The notes: generated from the sequence alone by a model not told the origin. Shown: positions 1 to 7,779, counted from the stretch's first letter. The stretch is DNA of 64,000 bases from Verrucomicrobiaceae bacterium (GCA_016795485.1 JAEUHM010000043.1:1-64000); one strand, 5' to 3'. Made by a program: numbers and translations.

Positions 1-120
1 CCCACCATCACCAATCAGCAACTCGACGAAGTCACCCCAGACGCCTGGACCAAAGCAAAATCGCCACGCACAACTATGCCGCTGCCCCGCAAATCACAGC
101 CAAGTCAAGCCTCCGCCTGA
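1..120 (+). CDS. possible C-terminal tail of a gene starting left of the window
   Basis: Frame 1 is open from the first base to a TGA at 118-120, giving 39 residues rich in Pro, Ser, Thr and Lys. I recognise no domain. It overlaps the 3' end of the opposite-strand gene ending at 74, so it may be non-coding. It is listed only because the frame enters from the edge. Confidence 0.25.
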   Translation, partial: PTITNQQLDEVTPDAWTKAKSPRTTMPLPRKSQPSQASA

Positions 121-586
121 GGTCACTCCGGTGACGCTTACCAGGCTGGGCATCGACGGTGAATTCGAGATCAGCGCCCTTCCATGCCTTGAAGTCCACC
201 GCAAGGATGGCGGTCTCGGACAGCTCGCCAAGGACGGGCTTGAGAACCTTCCGGAGTTCATCGATGCCGAAGGAGCGCAGGCCATGCCCGGCGCGCCAGA
301 CCCAGAGCAGGCGGGGATGACGGAAGATGAGCACCTTCAGCGCCACCATGTCCTGCCGGGGATGCCAGTGGCAGTCGTTGGTGAGCGGTTCATTCCCAAA
401 AGCGGGCATGAACTTCCCATCGGTGGTGGCCCCCAGCCATTCTTCCGTGCTGGTCCTGGTGTCGATGAGGCAGGCCTTGCCATGGCGCTCACAGATGACC
501 CAGCGTTTGCTGGGACTGCGGCTGAACATGTCGCCGTCATACGACCGCGTGAGCAGACCCATGCCCCGCCGAGGAAACGGGATCAT
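74..586 (-). CDS. hypothetical protein, third gene of a three-gene operon
   Basis: An unrecognised protein of about 170 residues. The ATG at 586 is preferred to the TTG at 601; the upstream gene stops at 611. The centre (WVICERHGKACLID, then WHPRQDMVALK) looks like beta-strand blade sequence, and the C-terminus is basic and arginine-rich. No signal peptide or membrane segment is visible. Co-orientation and a 24-bp gap suggest it is co-transcribed with the kinase-like gene before it. The opposite-strand frame 131-661 is less protein-like, being rich in Gly, Pro and Ala and lacking hydrophobic periodicity. Function unknown. Confidence 0.5.
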   Translation of the reverse strand: MIPFPRRGMGLLTRSYDGDMFSRSPSKRWVICERHGKACLIDTRTSTEEWLGATTDGKFMPAFGNEPLTNDCHWHPRQDMVALKVLIFRHPRLLWVWRAGHGLRSFGIDELRKVLKPVLGELSETAILAVDFKAWKGADLEFTVDAQPGKRHRSDLRRRLDLAVICGAAA

Positions 587-610
587 GGTGCAAAATCCCA
601 AAACGCCTTG

Positions 611-1180
611 CTACCCCTTGGCTCTCGACAGTCCCGATGCTGCAAGAGCTGTCGGTCCTGACACTCGATCTAATCCAAGCTTTTCCAGCGCAGCAACTCT
701 GGCGGCGCGGTCATCGAAGTAGAAATGGGCATCAATCGGATGCAGCCAGCCGGTGGCGTCTTGGATGACGTTGTTGACGTGCAGATCGAAGACATTCACC
801 TCACCGAGTGACTCGTCATCAATAATGAAGTTGCCGCCTTGAGAACAAGGATGCGGGTCGCGCAAAGCCTGTGCGACCAAGCCAGCCTTCAACTCATCCC
901 AATCGGGGTGAGTGCCATCCACATAGGGTTGTGAGATCACAAGATGCAGCCGCCCGCCATCTTCGTAGAATCCGAGAATCTGGAGATCGTCGTCGAAGTA
1001 GTGATTGGAGAGTAGGAGGTCAGTCAGGTAGTCGTAGAGTGATTCGGTGGCGAGCGCGTGAACGTCGGCATCCTTTATGACGCGTTCATCATCCTGCAAA
1101 AAAGCCACCCGATGCTCTTTGCCGCCGCGCATCGGACGCGCCGCAAACAACGCCTTCACAGCAGCGGCTTCCATCCACAA
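611..1180 (-). CDS. kinase-like protein of the polyvalent-protein family
   Basis: A 189-residue protein resembling the small Ser/Thr/Tyr kinase-like domain found in phage and plasmid polyvalent proteins. Seen: a GGKEHRVAF strand near residue 20, a following VIKDAD that could hold the ATP-binding lysine, the hinge-like block GRLHLVISQPYVDG, then VFDLHVNNVI (catalytic-loop-like, with His and Asn) and GWLHPIDAHFYFD (metal-binding-like Asp). The start is uncertain. The only near start is TTG at 1180, and the frame stays open upstream with family-like sequence (EIRALRQFASESG) but no ATG or GTG. Translation may depend on the upstream small gene, which ends at 1204. Family assignment is from recall of motif order. 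Confidence 0.6.
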   Translation of the reverse strand: MWMEAAAVKALFAARPMRGGKEHRVAFLQDDERVIKDADVHALATESLYDYLTDLLLSNHYFDDDLQILGFYEDGGRLHLVISQPYVDGTHPDWDELKAGLVAQALRDPHPCSQGGNFIIDDESLGEVNVFDLHVNNVIQDATGWLHPIDAHFYFDDRAARVAALEKLGLDRVSGPTALAASGLSRAKG

Positions 1181-1203
1181 TCCCGACTCCGAAGCGAACT
1201 GCC

Positions 1204-1404
1204 TCAGGGCACGGATTTCATCGTCGACTGATTCGCGCGAACTCGCTCCATCGTCACCACGCCTTGCGTCCGCAACGCTCTTCGCCGCGCATCGGAGAAG
1301 CCCTTGCGAACCGCCGTAACGGAGGTGGGCTTCTTCAAGGGCACGGGGGCTGTCGCGGTAGAGTTCAATACGCCAAAGATGCCTGAGTGATGGCGATTTG
1401 TCAA
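1204..1404 (-). CDS. small hypothetical protein with a strong Shine-Dalgarno
   Basis: A 66-residue basic protein beginning with TTG. The minus-strand sequence just upstream has AAGGAGG about five bases before the TTG, one of the best Shine-Dalgarno sites in the window, and this decides the start. No domain is recognised; the C-terminus (RRRALRTQGVVTMERVRANQ) is strongly cationic. It ends 24 bp before the kinase-like gene and may be its leader or partner. An ATG lies immediately after the Shine-Dalgarno but reaches a stop after two codons in its own frame. Confidence 0.45.
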   Translation of the reverse strand: MTNRHHSGIFGVLNSTATAPVPLKKPTSVTAVRKGFSDARRRALRTQGVVTMERVRANQSTMKSVP

Positions 1405-1565
1405 AACATCCTCCTTTTCAAAATCCTCGCGAAGTCGCTGGCCGTCTCATAAGCACGACGACGTCCTCTTCCATGTGCTAGGAGCAATCCCATTGACCTG
1501 AATCGAGGTCACTTTCAAACTTCCTGGCTCCGGGTGGAGCCCGGGTGCGTAGTTGATTGATAACT

Positions 1566-2816
1566 ATGAGCCGAGTTGCCTTTCCGTTGCCTGTCGTTCT
1601 TTTTGTTCTTGTCGGGATAGCTGCTTCTTCGCTGCGGGCGGCGGATTGGTTGCAGTGGCGGGGGCCGGCTCGGGATGGTTCGGTGCGTGGCGTGGTGTTG
1701 CCGGATCGTTTGCAGGGCGAGGCCTTGAAGCAGGCTTGGCGGGTGGATTTGGCGCCGGGTTACTCGGGGCCTATCGTGGCGGGAAACAAGGTTTTCACTA
1801 CGGAGACGGAGAGTCGTGCGACGGAGATCGTTCGCGCTTTGGATGTTAGCACGGGCAAGGAAGTGTGGCGGGCCTCGTGGTCGGGCGCGATGACCGTGCC
1901 GTTCTTTGCCAAGGCCAATGGCGATTGGATCAGGGCCACTCCGGCTTGCGATGGTGAACGCCTCTACGTGGCTGGCATGTGCGATGTGCTTGTGTGTCTC
2001 GATGTGAACACTGGCAAGGAACTGTGGCGCTACGATTTCGTGAAGGAGCTGAAAACGCCTCTGCCTGCGTTTGGTTTTGCCTCCTCGCCCCTGTTAGAGG
2101 GCGATGCGGTGATCGTGCAAGCCGGGGCGGGCACCTGCAAGCTAGACAAAATCAGCGGCAAGCTCCTCTGGCGGTCGCTCACGGACGAGGGCGGCATGTC
2201 TGGCAGCGCGTTTGGCTCGCCAGTGATCGCTACTCTTGGTGGAAAGCAGCAGCTTTTGGTGCAGTCCCGCACGCATCTCGCCGGACTGAGTTTGGACAAG
2301 GGCAAGGAACTCTGGTCGCAGCCTGTGGAGGCGTTTCGTGGCATGAACATCCTGACGCCCACGGTACACGAGGGCGATGTGTTCACCAGCACCTATGGCG
2401 GCGAGACCGCCATGTTCCAGATCGCGGCCGACAAAGGCACCCTCAGTGCGAGCAAGAAGTGGGCGCTCAAGTTGCAGGGCTACATGACCTCGCCCGTCAT
2501 CGTCGACGGCATGGCCATCGAGCTCACGCGCGATCAGCGCCTCGTTGCCGTGGACCTCTCCAACGGGGCCAAGCTCTGGGAGATCAAAGACAAGTTCGGC
2601 AAGTACTGGAGCATGGTCACCGATGGCAAGAAGGTGCTGGCGCTCGACCAAAAAGGCGAGTTGTTGCTCTTCCAACCCTCACGCACCGACTGGAACCTCA
2701 TCGACCGCATCAAAGTCACCGAAGCCGAGTCCTGGGCACACCTAGCCATCACCAACGGCCAAATCTGGGTGCGTGATCTGAGTGGACTCACGGCCTGGAA
2801 GTTTGGCCAACCGTGA
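1566..2816 (+). CDS. secreted PQQ-like beta-propeller protein
   Basis: A 416-residue exported protein. The ATG at 1566 opens a clear signal peptide (hydrophobic core ending SSLRA, cleavage before ADW). The mature protein starts with WLQWRGPARDGS, the W-x-W-RGP signature typical of Planctomycetes/Verrucomicrobia PQQ-like proteins. It is built from repeated blades such as ALDVSTGKEVWRA, CLDVNTGKELWRY and AVDLSNGAKLWE. The fold is shared with BamB and quinoprotein dehydrogenases, but no quinone-ligand set can be confirmed, so no enzyme activity is assigned. A TTG at 1557 is in frame but would spoil the signal peptide. Confidence 0.85.
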   Translation: MSRVAFPLPVVLFVLVGIAASSLRAADWLQWRGPARDGSVRGVVLPDRLQGEALKQAWRVDLAPGYSGPIVAGNKVFTTETESRATEIVRALDVSTGKEVWRASWSGAMTVPFFAKANGDWIRATPACDGERLYVAGMCDVLVCLDVNTGKELWRYDFVKELKTPLPAFGFASSPLLEGDAVIVQAGAGTCKLDKISGKLLWRSLTDEGGMSGSAFGSPVIATLGGKQQLLVQSRTHLAGLSLDKGKELWSQPVEAFRGMNILTPTVHEGDVFTSTYGGETAMFQIAADKGTLSASKKWALKLQGYMTSPVIVDGMAIELTRDQRLVAVDLSNGAKLWEIKDKFGKYWSMVTDGKKVLALDQKGELLLFQPSRTDWNLIDRIKVTEAESWAHLAITNGQIWVRDLSGLTAWKFGQP

Positions 2817-2841
2817 GTCTCGGAAGACAAACGAGGGAACG

Positions 2842-3264
2842 CGAGGTGGTTCTGTATCGCTTTTGGTTGGATCTGGCGTTGCGAAAGCGCGTGAAGCTGG
2901 GGGGCACCATGTGCCTGAGCAGGATGTGCGCCGGCGATTTGACCGCAGTCGACGTCACTTTTTGGAGGACTACCTGCCCCTTGCTGATGAGTGGGGTTTG
3001 TGGGACAATCAGTCTCCGCCGCTAAGGCAGATCGCCGACAGCGAGACGCACACACTTGAACAACTCCACGCCATGCTCACCTCTAACCATCTTCAGGAAG
3101 CTCCACCGCGCGAAATGTCAGAGATGTCGAAGATCGTGCTCGAAGCAGGGCGTGTGGCGACGGAGAAGATGCTGGACTACTACAAGCGCATGGGCATCAA
3201 GGTGACGCCGCAGATGACGCTGGCTCCTGAGAAACCGAAGCGGGTTCGGCGCAAGGCGGTGTGA
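2842..3264 (+). pseudogene. frameshifted remnant of a zeta-toxin-like kinase (C-terminal part)
   Basis: The 3' part reads GGHHVPEQDVRRRFDRSRR followed by FLEDYLPLADEWGLWDNQ, the typical C-terminal half of the zeta-toxin/AAA kinase family of about 200 residues. The strand expected just before it (EVVLYRFWLDLALRKRVKLGG) lies in the neighbouring frame at 2842-2905, so the two parts are split by a frameshift near 2890. The N-terminal Walker A half is absent; the upstream sequence is the propeller gene. The readable part continues to a Lys/Arg-rich end at 3264. No antitoxin is visible nearby. It is best read as a decaying toxin relic. Confidence 0.65.
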
Positions 3265-3347
3265 TCGAGGTCGGTCTTTTGCTTTTTGGGGTCAAATGGG
3301 CCAAAAATGACCCATTTAGGGGCTTTTTTCCGCCTTTTTGGGACGGT
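3265..3347. other. gene-free stretch with a weak hairpin after the toxin relic
   Basis: AAATGGG at 3294-3300 pairs with CCCATTT at 3311-3317, with a T-run at 3324-3329. It resembles a rho-independent terminator, but the stem is AT-rich and the T-run starts six bases late, so function is uncertain. Nothing else is recognised between the relic and the repeat array. Confidence 0.3.
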
Positions 3348-3536
3348 ATCGACGTTTTGAGCTTCAAATTTCCGCCTAATTGATAGTGTTTTGATGTTTT
3401 TTGGCTCAAGCTTCCGCCCAGTTACTCCAAGATCGAAGACTTTAGGGTCAATTTTCCGCCTATTTACTCCGGCATCGAGGGTTTTAGGGTCAACGTCGAG
3501 GCAAAAGACGTCGATTTCCCGCCTAATTGCTCCGAG
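3348..3536. repeat. degenerate tandem repeat, about 42-bp unit
   Basis: Four imperfect copies start at about 3348, 3393, 3432 and 3474. Each carries an ATCGA-like start, a TTTAGGGTCAA-like middle and TTCCGCC(T/C)A followed by TTACTCC or TTGCTCC. The third copy is 42 bp. The fourth is 63 bp because of an extra 21-bp block (CGTCGAGG to GACGTCGA). The copies have drifted, suggesting an old array. No frame is convincingly coding. Confidence 0.55.
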
Positions 3537-3884
3537 AATGACCAGCTTGGGGCATGTGTGGGAATGATTGGTCGGATAATTGGCCTGCTGGCTTCTCTAA
3601 AGTGCCACTATCGTGGCGGCATGAGTGAAGATGCTGGCGGACGGACGCGGCCTCACGGCCACGGATGTGGCTGGGGTGGTGCCATCTCGCCGAGGTGAGG
3701 ATCGCCGGCTGGAACGGTTCTTCATCCCGCAAGCCAATCGCCCTGAATCTGGCATTCTGGAATGGGGAATCGTGCGCCTGGATACTCGCCCTCGTTGAAG
3801 ACTGGTGGGCGTGATGCAGTCCGCTCGTCGTCACGTTGGAGGCGAGTTGACGAATAGGAATGCGGAAGTACTGAACAGCCTGCC
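3537..3884. other. gene-free stretch upstream of the LysR gene
   Basis: About 350 bp with no supported gene. A plus-strand frame from an ATG near 3630 gives about 55 residues without a recognisable domain. The opposite-strand frame at 3523-3834 is His/Ser-rich and unlike a protein. The promoter of the downstream regulator presumably lies here, but I cannot pick out its elements. Confidence 0.4.
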
Positions 3885-4790
3885 GTGGAACTGCGTCATC
3901 TGCGTTACTTCGTGGAGGTTGCCTCCGAGCTTAGCTTTTCAAAGGCAGCGCGGCGGCTGCATGTGTCTCAGCCAGCGATCAGTAGGCAGATTCGTGATCT
4001 GGAACTGGAGATCGGGGCGGAGTTGTTTGTTAGGCAGGAAAATCAAGTCCGGCTGACGGAGCAGGGGCGTCTGCTGCTGGACGGTGCGCGTGAGATACTG
4101 GCCAAGTCAGCGCATTGGCTGGAGAAGGCGCGTTGGCAGGCGGCAGCAGCCGGGAGCAGGCTGACGGTGGCGCACTACGGCACCCTTTTTGCCGTGAAGA
4201 TAGCCCCAGCAGTGGCGCGGGTGCGCCAGCTTTTCCCTGGCGTGCATCTCACGCTGGTGGAGCGCGATCCGGGCGAGGCGCTGAACGAACTGCGAGCTGG
4301 CGATGGTGGACTGCACGCGGTCTTCAGCGGTGAGCCGGAGCCGCATCTGCTGGATGGACTTGAGCACCGCACGATCCTGTATTCCGAACCGGTCATCGTG
4401 TTGCCTGCGGATCATGCGTTGGCGAAGAAGCGCCGTCTTTCTCTGCATCAACTGGCGGATGAAAAATGGGGTGTGTGGTCGGAGCAGAACTTTCCCGGCT
4501 TTGGCACGCCCTTTGTGAAAGCCTGCCAGCGAGCGGGGTTTGAGCCGAAGGTGGTGGAGACTTTCGATGACGTGGGCGGTGTGTTTTCGCGGGTGTCGCA
4601 GGGTGACATCGTGAGCTACGTCGGGTCTGTGGCGGAGTCTTTGCCGAGGTCCGGAGTGGTGTTGATACCTCTGCAACCGGGTGAGCTGGTGATGCCAGTG
4701 AGCCTGATCTGGAGGCCAGACTCGCCGCGCACGGAGGTGCTGGAGCGTCTGGCCTCAGTGATCTTGGAGGCTGAGAAGAAGCGGGGTTAG
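3885..4790 (+). CDS. LysR-family transcriptional regulator
   Basis: A 301-residue DNA-binding regulator with the full family layout. The N-terminal winged HTH (MELRHLRYFVEVASELSFSK, AARRLHVSQPAISRQIRDLE) is followed by a linker helix and a two-lobed effector-binding domain (about residues 90-295). The start is GTG at 3885, giving the canonical MELRHLRYF N-terminus. It converges with the DUF1330 gene, overlapping its stop by four bases, so that gene is not in its operon. The natural target is unknown, because no divergent partner lies upstream. Confidence 0.93.
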   Translation: MELRHLRYFVEVASELSFSKAARRLHVSQPAISRQIRDLELEIGAELFVRQENQVRLTEQGRLLLDGAREILAKSAHWLEKARWQAAAAGSRLTVAHYGTLFAVKIAPAVARVRQLFPGVHLTLVERDPGEALNELRAGDGGLHAVFSGEPEPHLLDGLEHRTILYSEPVIVLPADHALAKKRRLSLHQLADEKWGVWSEQNFPGFGTPFVKACQRAGFEPKVVETFDDVGGVFSRVSQGDIVSYVGSVAESLPRSGVVLIPLQPGELVMPVSLIWRPDSPRTEVLERLASVILEAEKKRG

Positions 4791-5089
4791 TGCCCGCCGC
4801 TCCAGCCTTCAAAGAAGACGGCAGTGCCGCGAGTGGCGCGCTTCCGCAGCTCGCGTAGTTCATGATACTCGGGCGAGTCATACCAGCGGTTGGCATGGGC
4901 GAGGCTGGGGAACTCGATCATGACAGGGAAGGCAATGGCGTGGGTGCCTTCCTTGATTTCAAACGGACCACCAATGACTACGTAGCGTCCCTCAAAGGCT
5001 GCCACGACCTCGAGCACATGCTGGCGATAGTGTTCCATCGCGGATTCATCGAGGACTTCCTGAACATCGAACAAGCAATAGGCTTTCAT
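4787..5089 (-). CDS. DUF1330 family protein
   Basis: A 100-residue protein of the DUF1330 (ferredoxin-like, dimeric alpha-beta barrel) family. Seen: MKAYCLFDVQEVLD, then GGRYVVIGGP-type sequence (FEGRYVVIGGPFE), and MIEFPSLAHANRWYDSPEY with the conserved W-YxSxEY motif. The family resembles antibiotic-biosynthesis monooxygenase folds but its reaction is not established. It follows the cytochrome gene on the same strand with a 21-bp gap, so the two are probably co-transcribed. Confidence 0.9.
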   Translation of the reverse strand: MKAYCLFDVQEVLDESAMEHYRQHVLEVVAAFEGRYVVIGGPFEIKEGTHAIAFPVMIEFPSLAHANRWYDSPEYHELRELRKRATRGTAVFFEGWSGGH

Positions 5090-5110
5090 ACTCGGAGTGC
5101 GGGGTGTGGA

Positions 5111-5557
5111 TCAGGGGTTGGTGGCGGGCAGAGCACGGAGGTAGCTGATAACGGCGCGGGCTTCGTCCTCGGTGAACCGATAGCTCGGCATGGGTGGTAA
5201 AGGCGGCTGGCCTGTGTGCTTGATGCCTTGGGTGAAGAGCTTCATGGCCTGGTCATCGGTGTAGGCAGCGATGATGCTCAGTGGAGGTGCGAGCGGTGCC
5301 CAGGGCATGGGGGCCACAGGATTGAAGCCAATCGGCGCGCCCTGCATCCAGCGGGTGCGGTCCAGCTCACCTGTGGAGAGGCGCGGGGTGTGGCAGTCGG
5401 CACACAAGCCGATGTCTTCGACAAGATGACGACCGAGCTCGCGCATGGAAGCATCAGCAGCCAGCGGCGTAGTTTTTTGTTCGGGCTGACAGCCAACGAG
5501 GTGAATCAGGCTCATCAAAGTGATGGCTGCGAGAAGTAGAGACGGCGGGGTGTGCAT
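5111..5557 (-). CDS. c-type cytochrome lipoprotein
   Basis: A 148-residue single-haem cytochrome c. The N-terminus is a lipoprotein signal (LIHLVGC, lipidation Cys about residue 23), so it is probably membrane-tethered in the periplasm. The haem site is CADCH near residue 53. PPMPSYRFTEDEARAVISYL near the C-terminus supplies the distal Met region and the typical terminal helix. The likely role is electron transfer for a nearby dehydrogenase, but no such partner is adjacent, only the DUF1330 gene. Confidence 0.88.
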   Translation of the reverse strand: MHTPPSLLLAAITLMSLIHLVGCQPEQKTTPLAADASMRELGRHLVEDIGLCADCHTPRLSTGELDRTRWMQGAPIGFNPVAPMPWAPLAPPLSIIAAYTDDQAMKLFTQGIKHTGQPPLPPMPSYRFTEDEARAVISYLRALPATNP

Positions 5558-5827
5558 GGGTGTGGGTACGAGTAGGGTGAATCGTCACGCGGGGTGACAT
5601 GAGCAAGATGCGCGGCTCCTCCTTCGGAAGCGAGGACCTCGTTTTTATGCGCCTATGCACGGAGGTTATGAGGCGTGCTGACGCAAATGCACACACCGAT
5701 CATCGGCGGTGTAAGCGCTACCTCACATGAACGCGGAGCCCATTCGCGGCCTCAGTGAAGAGGACGCAAAATGAAGACCATGGCGACGAGCGAGGAAGAC
5801 CGAAGCAGACGGCTCCCGAAAGCTTTA
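5558..5827. other. intergenic region, cytochrome gene to MFS gene
   Basis: About 270 bp between two minus-strand genes. I find no tRNA fold, no protein-like frame and no convincing terminator. It presumably carries the cytochrome promoter. Confidence 0.4.
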
Positions 5828-7288
5828 TCAATGCTCTTCCTTCGGCTCAGGCAGAAGGAAGCCCACGAGCAGCGCGATTACTGCGATTGCTGTAGCGACG
5901 ATGCCCGCTGCCTTGGCAATGTGCATGGGCAGCACCGGACCAGCACCAGCTAGGATCGGAGCCAGCCAGTTGGTGGTCACAAACGCCATGCTGGTACCGA
6001 CCATGCGGCCACCGACGTTGGTCGCAAAACTCCCACCTGTGCCGCGCAAGTGCATGGGGAAAACCTTGGGCAAATACTCTCCGAAGTAGCTGAACTGAGC
6101 CACCGTGAGCAAACCACAGACCGCATAAGCCATGAGGAAAGCCGTCCCGCCCTGCTGGAATAACATGAAGTAGGTCAGCGGCAGAATGATCAGTGCGGGA
6201 ACCTGGAAGATCTTCAACAAGGCCACCCGACTGATGCCCACAATGAGCAGCACGGCCAACAACACACGTCCCACGAGGCCGCCCATCTCCTGATGGAACT
6301 GCACCTTGTCGCTCATCTTCTTCACTTCATCGAGATGCGGTTTTTGTTGAGCAAAGTTGGCTTTGATTTGGCCCACTAGCGCCTTTTTCTCATCGGGCGT
6401 GGCTGCTGCGTTGAACTGCGCATTCAGACCATCCGCTTCTTTGCGGAGAGGTGCCAGAGCTACCGATTGCGGCTTCAACTCAGGCAAACCAGGGGTCACA
6501 CGAGCTACCGTGACTTGCAGCGCACCAAACGCGATGCCGTAAGCGCAAGCACTGAGGATGGCGGTCACAATGGTGACTCGCTTCAACTCAGGAGCGAACA
6601 GCGCACCAAAGCTCGGACGCTTCAGCAGACCCGCCGCGCGGCGCTCTTTCCAAATCTGGCTCTCCGGCACAAATGGCAGCAGAAGCGCAATCGGGATGGC
6701 AGGCAGGATGCCCGTCATCAGCAAGTAGCGCCATGAACCCGCAGCTTCCGCACCCAAAGCCAGCGGAAGACCAAGCGCTGGCAGGTCTTTGCCGTGGGTG
6801 TTGATCCAAAAACTAATCGCCGTGACTAACACACCACCGAGTGACGCAAAGGCCTGCGTGATGCCCAGCCACTTCTCTTTCTCCTTTTTGTCCGTGAACA
6901 CCTCTGCCAGCCAAGTGATGGCCGCTACGAACTCCACGCACACACCAATGAACGTGGTGCTGCGGAAAAACACGAACATCGGCAGAGAAGTCGCATAAGC
7001 CGCACAGAACGGCGAGAAGGAGTAAAGGAAGATCGAAGCCGCCATGATGGTCTTGCGCCCAAAGCGATCCACCAGCCAGCCGCCCAAAAGTCCGAACACG
7101 CCACCACAGAGTGCCGCAATCCAAAGCAGCCTGCCCACCCAGTCCGTCACCAAAGGATTGTTCAACGGCACCTTCAGCAACTCCGCAATCGCCGGAGCCG
7201 CCACCAACGGCGTCATGAGCAGTTCGTACGTATCAAACAAGAAGCCAATACTGGCGATGACGATGATGAGGAAGGTAGTGCGGGACAT
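5828..7288 (-). CDS. MFS transporter (sugar/organic-acid porter type) with a helical insert
   Basis: A 486-residue inner-membrane transporter with 12 predicted helices. The signature GGWLVDRFGRKTIMAAS lies between helices 2 and 3, and VPESQIWKERRAAG follows helix 6. Between helices 7 and 8 (about residues 270-345) is a charged insert with coiled-coil character (LRKEADGLNAQFNAAATPDE, then KKMSDKVQFHQE), longer than usual for the family. It lies downstream of the TIM-barrel isomerase and the four-helix-bundle gene on the same strand. Substrate unknown; a sugar is plausible from the neighbour. Confidence 0.88.
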   Translation of the reverse strand: MSRTTFLIIVIASIGFLFDTYELLMTPLVAAPAIAELLKVPLNNPLVTDWVGRLLWIAALCGGVFGLLGGWLVDRFGRKTIMAASIFLYSFSPFCAAYATSLPMFVFFRSTTFIGVCVEFVAAITWLAEVFTDKKEKEKWLGITQAFASLGGVLVTAISFWINTHGKDLPALGLPLALGAEAAGSWRYLLMTGILPAIPIALLLPFVPESQIWKERRAAGLLKRPSFGALFAPELKRVTIVTAILSACAYGIAFGALQVTVARVTPGLPELKPQSVALAPLRKEADGLNAQFNAAATPDEKKALVGQIKANFAQQKPHLDEVKKMSDKVQFHQEMGGLVGRVLLAVLLIVGISRVALLKIFQVPALIILPLTYFMLFQQGGTAFLMAYAVCGLLTVAQFSYFGEYLPKVFPMHLRGTGGSFATNVGGRMVGTSMAFVTTNWLAPILAGAGPVLPMHIAKAAGIVATAIAVIALLVGFLLPEPKEEH

Positions 7289-7310
7289 TTGGGGGAAATA
7301 CGTTGGCGAT

Positions 7311-7351
7311 TGTTGAGCTTGGTTGAGCGGTTGTTTAGCTGTGGTTTAGGG
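7311..7351. repeat. left inverted repeat flanking the four-helix-bundle gene
   Basis: TGTTGAGCT, GTTGAGCGG and TGGTTTAG occur here in that order, and in the same order on the opposite strand at 7732-7770. This copy has an extra ~11 bp before TGGTTTAG. It overlaps the stop codon of the enclosed gene. Confidence 0.6.
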
Positions 7352-7729
7352 CTTGGCTCGAGTGAGTTGGGATTGACGAAGGTTGTGGATGCGCACGCTT
7401 AGATCGTAGGCGTGATTGAGGATGGGATCGGTTGCTTCTTCATCTACATAACCAAGGTCAGAAGCAACAATGATGTCAGAGGCTGTTTCCATTAGCGAGC
7501 CGTAGGCTTGGTTGGAGAAATGCGCCTGATCTTTCAAGCTCATGCGGCTGGAACCTTCTGCTAGGTTGTTAGCCACAGACAACGCAGCACGATTCACCTG
7601 AGCGGTCAGTCCATACATCTCAGCCTTCGGATAGGCGCGCGTATGAACATGCACTTCCTTCACCAGCTTTCTGGCCTCCTGCCAAACCTCCAGCTTTTCA
7701 AAAGGGAACCGCTTTCTGCTCATCTTCAA
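7346..7729 (-). CDS. four-helix-bundle protein (bS23/23S-IVS family)
   Basis: A 127-residue protein of the 'four helix bundle protein' family, first known from ORFs in intervening sequences of some 23S rRNA genes. Seen: FEKLEVWQEARKLVKEVH near the start, YGLTAQVNRAALSVANNLAE in the centre, and helical YGSLMETASDIIVA followed by LGYVDEE. Length and motif order match the family. No enzymatic activity is known for the family; a nucleic-acid or scaffold role is only inferred. It sits between isomerase and transporter genes and is framed by an inverted repeat pair, suggesting insertion as a unit. Confidence 0.9.
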   Translation of the reverse strand: MKMSRKRFPFEKLEVWQEARKLVKEVHVHTRAYPKAEMYGLTAQVNRAALSVANNLAEGSSRMSLKDQAHFSNQAYGSLMETASDIIVASDLGYVDEEATDPILNHAYDLSVRIHNLRQSQLTRAKP

Positions 7730-7731
7730 AC

Positions 7732-7770
7732 CATTGCTAAACCACCGCTCAACTACAGCTCAACAACCGC
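7732..7770. repeat. right inverted repeat flanking the four-helix-bundle gene
   Basis: On the minus strand this reads TGTTGAGCTGTAGTTGAGCG followed by GTGGTTTAG, matching the left copy with a short length difference. It lies between the start of the enclosed gene (7729) and the stop of the isomerase gene (7780). Confidence 0.6.
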
Positions 7771-7779
7771 AAGCCGTTC

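Noticed and set aside
131-661. Plus-strand frame opposite the first hypothetical gene
   Set aside because: Its composition is Gly/Pro/Ala-rich without domain-like patterns. The minus-strand frame is more protein-like and fits the operon.
3523-3834. Minus-strand frame and a 55-residue plus-strand frame in the gap before the LysR gene
   Set aside because: Neither has a recognisable motif, ribosome-binding site or neighbour support.
5620-5650. CGAGGACCTCG followed by a T-run as a terminator
   Set aside because: The loop would be a single base, and the placement between two minus-strand genes is on the wrong strand for a useful terminator.
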